Positions 59,305 through 64,000 of a stretch of DNA of 64,000 nucleotides are shown one piece after another. How positions within the stretch are numbered: the first letter of the stretch is position 1; each line of letters opens with the position of its first letter. The translations under genes were made by a program, and so were the position numbers. The notes under the pieces are model-generated. The model saw only the letters and a list, made by a program, of their open reading frames with translations. It had not been told where the DNA came from and did not search any database. Source of the DNA: Clostridia bacterium (lineage in GTDB: Bacteria > Bacillota > Clostridia > Oscillospirales > RGIG577); assembly GCA_017513095.1 (NCBI GenBank), contig JAFWDJ010000007.1, positions 103,733 through 167,732 of the forward strand, given 5' to 3'.

Positions 59305-59363
59305 AAAATCATAGCATATCCGCGCGGCACGGGCCGCGATAAACGAACGAACGGAGGCGCGCC

Positions 59364-59549
59364 ATGAAAAACGTAAAGCTTATTCTGATAGTCGCATCTC
59401 TCGTCTGTCTTTCTCTTCTTGCGGGATGTGTTCCCGACGGCGCGTCCGCCCAGCCGCCCGCGGCTGAAACGAACGAGGATTCCTCGGGCTGCGGCATTTA
59501 CAACGCCTTAAGCCGCATCGGCGACGACGATAACCCCGAAAACGAATAG
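59364..59549 (+). CDS. Small lipoprotein
   Basis: 61 residues. A lipoprotein signal peptide (positively charged start, hydrophobic core, lipobox LAGC with Cys about 22) is followed by only about 39 residues of polar, acidic, unstructured sequence ending DDDNPENE. It would sit on the outer face of the cell membrane. ACGGAGG lies 8-10 bases before the ATG, and promoter and terminator are clear, so it is probably a real gene despite its size. No family is recognised. Confidence 0.75.
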   Translation: MKNVKLILIVASLVCLSLLAGCVPDGASAQPPAAETNEDSSGCGIYNALSRIGDDDNPENE

Positions 59550-59576
59550 AGCGGCGGCCCGAGGGCGGCCGCTCTA
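59549..59576. terminator. Hairpin after the small lipoprotein gene
   Basis: GAGCGGC-type arm pairs with GCCGCTC, GC-rich stem with a short loop. T-tails are weak. Confidence 0.6.
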
Positions 59577-59798
59577 CGTTATTTCGTTCAGTTTCCTTTG
59601 AAGCTTCAAAAGATCGCTCTGCGTGAACGAGTCCGGGTCGACATTGCATGCAATGCACGCGCGGCGGAACTCGTCCGTATCAATGGAATCGTTCGGGCTT
59701 TTCGCAAGCGTATACGCCACACGGTTTATAAGGCCGTCATTCGTGTCCATATAGCCGTACTCCTCCAAAGCCGCAAGCTGCCACGGTTTGAACGACAT
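59574..59798 (-). CDS. Small hypothetical protein, accessory cluster
   Basis: 74 residues from the ATG at 59798 (AAAGGAG 8-10 bases upstream); the frame is open 13 codons further. It is helical, with two Cys in 'RRACIACNVDPDSF' and a 'LLKLQRKLNEI' end. Not recognised. It starts 4 bases after the stop of the 253-residue gene, its ribosome binding site lying inside that gene's end, so the two are coupled. Confidence 0.7.
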   Translation of the reverse strand: MSFKPWQLAALEEYGYMDTNDGLINRVAYTLAKSPNDSIDTDEFRRACIACNVDPDSFTQSDLLKLQRKLNEIT

Positions 59799-59802
59799 AT
59801 GA

Positions 59803-60564
59803 TCAGCTCCTTTTGTATTTTTTAGTGACGGGGTCATAAACAGAATGCCTGGTGATCTGTTTTATTGTTTCTGCCCTGAAATCATCTATATCTGCTATTT
59901 TTAAGCGTCGTAAATTTTCGATCGCTTTTTCATACTCTTCTTTGGTGATCTCAGATGCGCTTAAGCACTCCATATACTCATCATAACTCTTATCGTAAGG
60001 CCACCCGTCAAATGGCGCGTTGATTGCAGAGTCTAAAAAGGCAATGTAATCGTCAGCGTCAAATCGATCCGTGTCAACTTTGAAAATGGAGCAGAATTCG
60101 GTATAAGGCAGTTTTTCTTTTATATGTTCCGCATATTTCTTATTTAACTCATCGTTCGACAATTCATATTCAGCTAAATACAGCTTGCCGTCTTTCAATT
60201 CTGCATCAAGCGCAAAATCGCCTCCGTTATCAAAGCCCGAAGACCTTCCGTCAAAAAATGCCGTCGGTGCTGCCTCAGCCAATGCCTGAAACAGTCCAGC
60301 GCCACTTAACGACCAAAAATAACCGTACGGGCCTTCTGCTTCAATAACTATTTCTGCCGAAGCTTTTTCGATCAAAGCCCTGATTTCTTCATCTTCTAAA
60401 AAATCCCAATCTTCCAAATCATGCTCATTTGTGCCTATGCATACACTGTCAAAATCTGCATCCTTCTTTGAGTCTGTTTCAAAGGATTTTATTACCCCGA
60501 TAAGTGCCGTTAGTTCGTCCGTATTCCCTTTAAATTTTATAAAAGTGCTTATATCGGAAGACAT
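59803..60564 (-). CDS. Hypothetical protein, accessory cluster
   Basis: 253 residues from the ATG at 60564 (AGGAG about 11 bases upstream). Not recognised. It is acidic, without signal peptide or membrane helix. 'TFIKFKGNTDELTALIGVIKSFE' at the N-terminus resembles a small alpha/beta fold, and 'GPYGYFWSLSGAGLFQALAEAAP' lies in the middle. 'MECLSASEITKEEYEKAIENLRR' is a helical C-terminal part. The gene is A+T-richer than most of the window and lies between two similar unknown genes, which suggests a horizontally acquired cassette. Confidence 0.7.
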   Translation of the reverse strand: MSSDISTFIKFKGNTDELTALIGVIKSFETDSKKDADFDSVCIGTNEHDLEDWDFLEDEEIRALIEKASAEIVIEAEGPYGYFWSLSGAGLFQALAEAAPTAFFDGRSSGFDNGGDFALDAELKDGKLYLAEYELSNDELNKKYAEHIKEKLPYTEFCSIFKVDTDRFDADDYIAFLDSAINAPFDGWPYDKSYDEYMECLSASEITKEEYEKAIENLRRLKIADIDDFRAETIKQITRHSVYDPVTKKYKRS

Positions 60565-60653
60565 TGCATGTATCACTCCTGTTTTTGTATATTTAAATCA
60601 TTTTTCGCTCTCTTACGCTTTATCAAAAGCGTAAGCTTTTATCAACACCGGCT

Positions 60654-61616
60654 TTATTTGCTCAATCCCCGCAGCTTGCTCATGAAATCATTATCGCTTG
60701 CTTCCGCTTCTCCGTAGTTTTCGGTGCTTCCTTCATGACCGTAATACTCAAGCTTATCCCAATCAAAATACCCTTCAGTGTTCTTAAGCATCTTGTTGAG
60801 TATGTTTTCTTCTTTTTGGGGCATGTTTTTCTTGTTAGTAATGGATATACGCACTTCAAGTTTGGGAACACGCGCCCGGCTGTTTTGCTTTTTTCTTACA
60901 GACAGCGGCTCAACATTGACCGCGGTTATTATAATATTTTCAGGGTCAAATTCATTTTTTGAATCAATAATGATGATTTCTCCTAAAGATAAGTTGTTTT
61001 TACTGAAAACTTCGCCGCGATAGGTGTTTGTGATTTCATTGAGCTTAGTAACATTATTCAGTTTCAGCACATCTCCTTTGCGAACGGACTCGATATTCTG
61101 TATACGATTTTTCTCCTGCATTTTTCCGACAGGTTCCAAATTGTCCTCTATAGACATCTCCCATTTTTTGTGCGCTTCCGCCCTTCTGCGGCTTTCTAAT
61201 TCTTTATGATACTCATAATTATAGGGAATTGATCGCGATCGTTCGATTCGCCCGTTGATATACCTGTCAAACTGATCAAAATCCGACTCACCTGACCAAT
61301 AGCGTACCTGGATTTCGCAATTCAAGGCCTCTGATTTTGCTCTCAGAGAGTAATTCACCAATTTCATGGCAATGTCGGTCACATCATCGTCATCAACCTT
61401 TCCCAAATCGACAGGAGCGCCGTTCCATGAATCATTTACTCCGTAATTAACCGACCATTTGCAGTCCCCGGTGAAGTGCATTTCGTATTTGTCTTCGCTG
61501 CCCGATTCAAACAAGATGCTTTTATCGTCATTGTAGCATATCGTCGACTCATAGAGCACATATGCAGCCTTTTTCGTACCCTTAACATGGATTTCATACT
61601 CGCATACATTTGCCAT
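60654..61616 (-). CDS. Hypothetical protein, accessory cluster
   Basis: 320 residues; AAGGAG about 10 bases before the ATG. Not recognised. The N-terminal part (about 1-115: 'CEYEIHVKGTKKAAYVLYESTICYND', 'FTGDCKWSVNYGVND') has a beta-rich character seen in small accessory proteins that report on or bind protein partners. The middle is charged and helical, with many Arg/Glu. A late 'VPKLEVRISITNKKN' strand and an acidic end follow. The gene is A+T-rich and heads the three-gene cluster. A possible promoter lies at 61708-61713 with a palindrome near it. Confidence 0.7.
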   Translation of the reverse strand: MANVCEYEIHVKGTKKAAYVLYESTICYNDDKSILFESGSEDKYEMHFTGDCKWSVNYGVNDSWNGAPVDLGKVDDDDVTDIAMKLVNYSLRAKSEALNCEIQVRYWSGESDFDQFDRYINGRIERSRSIPYNYEYHKELESRRRAEAHKKWEMSIEDNLEPVGKMQEKNRIQNIESVRKGDVLKLNNVTKLNEITNTYRGEVFSKNNLSLGEIIIIDSKNEFDPENIIITAVNVEPLSVRKKQNSRARVPKLEVRISITNKKNMPQKEENILNKMLKNTEGYFDWDKLEYYGHEGSTENYGEAEASDNDFMSKLRGLSK

Positions 61617-61926
61617 TTTGTAAACACTCCTTATAATAGTTTTTTATACTTCAGCCGTAAAATAGATTCTTTTTAGCTTTTGAGAATCTAACTTATTGAT
61701 TAATACTATTATACAACAGGCACTTAGACATAAAGTGTCTATCTTATTATTTTTTTATATTTTTTTATATTTTTTTTCTTCAAACAACACCGTACTGTCG
61801 TGGATTTTCCGGAGACGCTGTTATTATATTGCCGTCCTGATGCGCTTACGCTCCCGTAACAGAGCCGTTTGCGTACTTCTTTCGTATGTGCTACAATAGA
61901 AAAAAACGTATACGGAAGTGGATACC
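61617..61926. other. AT-rich intergenic region with hairpins; no gene seen
   Basis: On the minus strand a TATAAT (61713-61708) is a possible -10 for the accessory cluster. TAGACA (61725-61730) and TGTCTA (61736-61741) form an inverted repeat just upstream of it, a candidate operator. TAGATTCT/AGAATCTA near 61663-61690 forms another hairpin. The right end carries the promoter of the next gene. Confidence 0.4.
61869..61897 (+). promoter_or_regulatory. Promoter of the SLH/NlpC-P60 gene
   Basis: TTGCGT at 61869-61874 and TACAAT at 61892-61897, 17-base spacing. Confidence 0.65.
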
Positions 61927-63999
61927 ATGAAAAAAACGATAAAACGTATCGCCGCGGGGCTTCTCGGCGTGTGCGTCGCGGTATGCGCGGCCATGCCCGG
62001 GGCGGCGCAAACGTCCGCCTTCCCCGGCATAACCGAGGAGATGACCGAGGCGTCGTTCTGGTCGGAACTTCAGGCCGATGCGGACGACGTGCTTGCGTCG
62101 CCCGAAGAGATAGCGCGAGTGAACGCGGCCGCGCTTTCTGCCGACGGCAGCAATATGCACGACCTTAAAAACATAGCGCCCCGGTTCAACGGCGTTAAGC
62201 GCTGCAATGCCTTAAAGGCGAGCGCCGAGGCCGACACGGCCTATTATCTCGGCTGGACGTACGACGACCGCGGCAATATCGCCTCGCAGTCGTATTACAA
62301 CAGAGTCATCGCGAACACGAAGGACCCGAAGGCCAAGTACGACATGCCCGTGCGCTACGGCATTATAACGGAGCGCACCGAGCTTTTATGCCTGCCCACG
62401 TCAAAGCCCATCCTCGACGACCTGGGCGACGTGGACTTCGACTACCGTTCGCTCGTGGGCCTTAGGGTAAACGAGCCCGTTGTAATCTTTACGACGTCCG
62501 CCGACGGGAAGTTCTATCATATATTCAACTCCTGCTGCTCGGGCTGGGTCGACGTAAACGACGTCGCCGTATGCCGCGACCGCGACGAATGGCTTGCCGC
62601 GTGGGATATCCCCGCCGAGAAGCGCATCGTTTTCTGGGGAGACAAGATGTACACCGATTATTCGATAACGGCGCCCGAGACGTCGCGCCGCCTTATCACG
62701 ATGGGAACGGTGCTCGAGCGCGTCGAAACTGAGCCGGGCGAGACGGTCATAAACCGCCTGCCGCTTCACAATTACGTCGTATACCTCCCCGTGAGGAACG
62801 AAGACGGCACCTACCGAAAGCAGGCCGCGCTCCTTAATGCGCGCGAAAAGCTCTCCGAGGATTATCTGCCGCTTACGAAGGCGAATATTGCCGAAGTGGC
62901 CTTCTCGTCGCTCGGCGACGCGTACGGCTGGGGCGGCTCGATAAACAACGAGGACTGCTCGAGCATGGTGCGCAACTTCTACTCCTGCTTCGGGCTCGAC
63001 CTGCCGCGCAACGTGAATTGGCAGTGGGTCGTTGACTACCCGAAGATGAATCTTTTGGATACCTCGACCGAGGAAAAAGAGGCCGTGCTCGATGAAATGC
63101 CGCTCGGCACCATCCTCAACTTCCCCGGCCATCAGATGCTCTACCTCGGCAAATACGAGGGCGGCTACTACGTTTTCAGCACCATCGGCAGCGTGTCGAG
63201 CCCGTGGGACGAGGGCAGCCGCCAGCGTGTGCGCAGCGTTACGCTCAACACGCTCGATATGCGCCGCATGAACGGCAAGACGTGGATGCGTGAGCTTAAG
63301 CAGATCTACATACCGTGGCAGCTTGCGGGCGACGGCGAATATACGATGCCTCTGCTTCCGTGGTATCACGAGGCCGTAAGCTTTGCTATGACGCGCGAGC
63401 TTATGGATGCACCCGACGGATACTTCCGTCCCGACGAGGCCGCCACGCGCGCCGAAACGGTATATGCGCTCTGGCGGCTTTCGGGCAAGCCCGAGCCGGA
63501 GGGCTCCGCCGCTTTTACGGATATACCCGAGGGCGCTTCTTATTCGAAGGCCGTTTCGTGGGCATACGGATGCGGTATTATAGAGGGCACGTCGTCCGCG
63601 TCGTTCTCGCCCGATCTGCCCTTGACGCGCGAGCAGCTTGCCGTGATTCTCATGCGGTATGCGGGCGTGCCCGACGAGGGCGGGGAGATGGGCCTTGCGG
63701 GATATGAGGACAGCCGGGAGATTTCAGATTACGCGCGCACCGCACTGCTTTGGGCACACACAAAGGGACTTATAAACGGCACGTCCGAATCGACGCTGAG
63801 CCCCGGCGCCGCCGTTACGCGCGCGCAGCTTGCTGCTGTGATAATGCGCTATAACGATATGCTCACCGCCGAAAAAGAGGCGGCGGAGGCCGCGGCGAAG
63901 GCCGAGGCCGAAGCCGCACAGGCGGCACAGGAGGCCGAAGCCGAAGGCGAGGCGCCGTCCGACGCGGACGCGTCGTCCGACGGCGGGGCCGCCGCGTGA
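61927..63999 (+). CDS. SLH-anchored cell-wall hydrolase, NlpC/P60-type with SH3-like domains
   Basis: 690 residues from the ATG at 61927; an in-frame GTG at 61918 falls in the GGAAGTG ribosome binding site. The signal peptide (about 1-30) ends near GAAQTS. SH3-like segments (about 135-300; 'VRYGIITERTELLCLP', 'RVNEPVVIFTTSADGKFYHIF') precede an NlpC/P60-type catalytic domain (about 315-450): catalytic Cys in 'NNEDCSSMVRNFYSCFG' (about 342), His in 'NFPGHQMLYLG'. Three SLH repeats (about 476-645) and an Ala/Glu-rich tail follow. It would cut peptidoglycan stem peptides at the surface. The stop codon is the last three bases of the window. Confidence 0.9.
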   Translation: MKKTIKRIAAGLLGVCVAVCAAMPGAAQTSAFPGITEEMTEASFWSELQADADDVLASPEEIARVNAAALSADGSNMHDLKNIAPRFNGVKRCNALKASAEADTAYYLGWTYDDRGNIASQSYYNRVIANTKDPKAKYDMPVRYGIITERTELLCLPTSKPILDDLGDVDFDYRSLVGLRVNEPVVIFTTSADGKFYHIFNSCCSGWVDVNDVAVCRDRDEWLAAWDIPAEKRIVFWGDKMYTDYSITAPETSRRLITMGTVLERVETEPGETVINRLPLHNYVVYLPVRNEDGTYRKQAALLNAREKLSEDYLPLTKANIAEVAFSSLGDAYGWGGSINNEDCSSMVRNFYSCFGLDLPRNVNWQWVVDYPKMNLLDTSTEEKEAVLDEMPLGTILNFPGHQMLYLGKYEGGYYVFSTIGSVSSPWDEGSRQRVRSVTLNTLDMRRMNGKTWMRELKQIYIPWQLAGDGEYTMPLLPWYHEAVSFAMTRELMDAPDGYFRPDEAATRAETVYALWRLSGKPEPEGSAAFTDIPEGASYSKAVSWAYGCGIIEGTSSASFSPDLPLTREQLAVILMRYAGVPDEGGEMGLAGYEDSREISDYARTALLWAHTKGLINGTSESTLSPGAAVTRAQLAAVIMRYNDMLTAEKEAAEAAAKAEAEAAQAAQEAEAEGEAPSDADASSDGGAAA

Positions 64000-64000
64000 G

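Overview
The window looks like the chromosome of a spore-forming, anaerobic, Gram-positive-type bacterium of the class Clostridia. The evidence is a spoVAC-spoVAD-spoVAE trio, a PdaB-like polysaccharide deacetylase, a three-subunit [FeFe] hydrogenase, an HrcA/CIRCE-type heat-shock promoter, strong Shine-Dalgarno sites (AAGGAGG type), promoters close to TTGACA-N17-TATAAT, and several secreted proteins anchored by S-layer homology (SLH) domains. The genome is fairly GC-rich, with a few AT-richer accessory patches. Species cannot be fixed from the sequence.

Layout. 1-7.5 kb: a HEPN-motif protein, an old-yellow-enzyme-type flavoprotein, a minimal SLH protein, hsp20 behind a CIRCE operator, htpG with a MarR regulator, and an alpha/beta hydrolase. 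7.6-19.8 kb: a 2611-residue SLH surface protein, a GtrA-like membrane protein with a metallo-beta-lactamase-fold hydrolase, and a secreted deacetylase with SLH repeats. 19.9-25.6 kb: a five-gene partner-switching operon (SpoIIE/RsbU-type phosphatase, symporter with an RsbW-like N-terminal domain, STAS protein, RsbW-like kinase, large unknown protein). 25.8-32.6 kb: small metabolic genes, an ORF-less region of about 840 nt that looks like a large structured RNA, VanZ-like protein, PdaB-like deacetylase, ferritin-like protein, and a copper ATPase divergent from a TSCPD protein. 32.6-39.5 kb: a flavoprotein, hydCBA and an aquaporin. 39.7-46.2 kb: a PD-(D/E)XK-type protein beside tRNA-Pro, the spoVA genes, a secreted repeat protein and an O-antigen-ligase-like protein. 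46.3-53.8 kb: a Fur-family regulator with a ZnuA-like lipoprotein, the ilvBNCD operon and a small potassium channel. 53.9-64 kb: tRNA-Leu, thioesterase and deformylase, a lipoprotein, trmO, tRNA-fMet with a tandem duplication of its 3' end, a DUF5714-type protein, an AT-rich three-gene accessory cluster, and an SLH/NlpC-P60 protein.

How the parts work together. Envelope construction dominates: four SLH proteins, two deacetylases, a cell-wall hydrolase, GtrA-like, VanZ-like and ligase-like proteins. Energy metabolism is represented by the hydrogenase, and biosynthesis by a complete acetolactate-to-ketoacid branch for valine and isoleucine. The most unusual unit is the partner-switching operon. 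It encodes no sigma factor, but contains a dicarboxylate/amino-acid-type symporter whose cytoplasmic N-terminus resembles a degenerate RsbW ATPase. This suggests that phosphatase/STAS/kinase switching may act on transport. The second most unusual item is the candidate large non-coding RNA at about 26.65-27.49 kb. All functional calls rest on reading motifs by eye; no database search was run.
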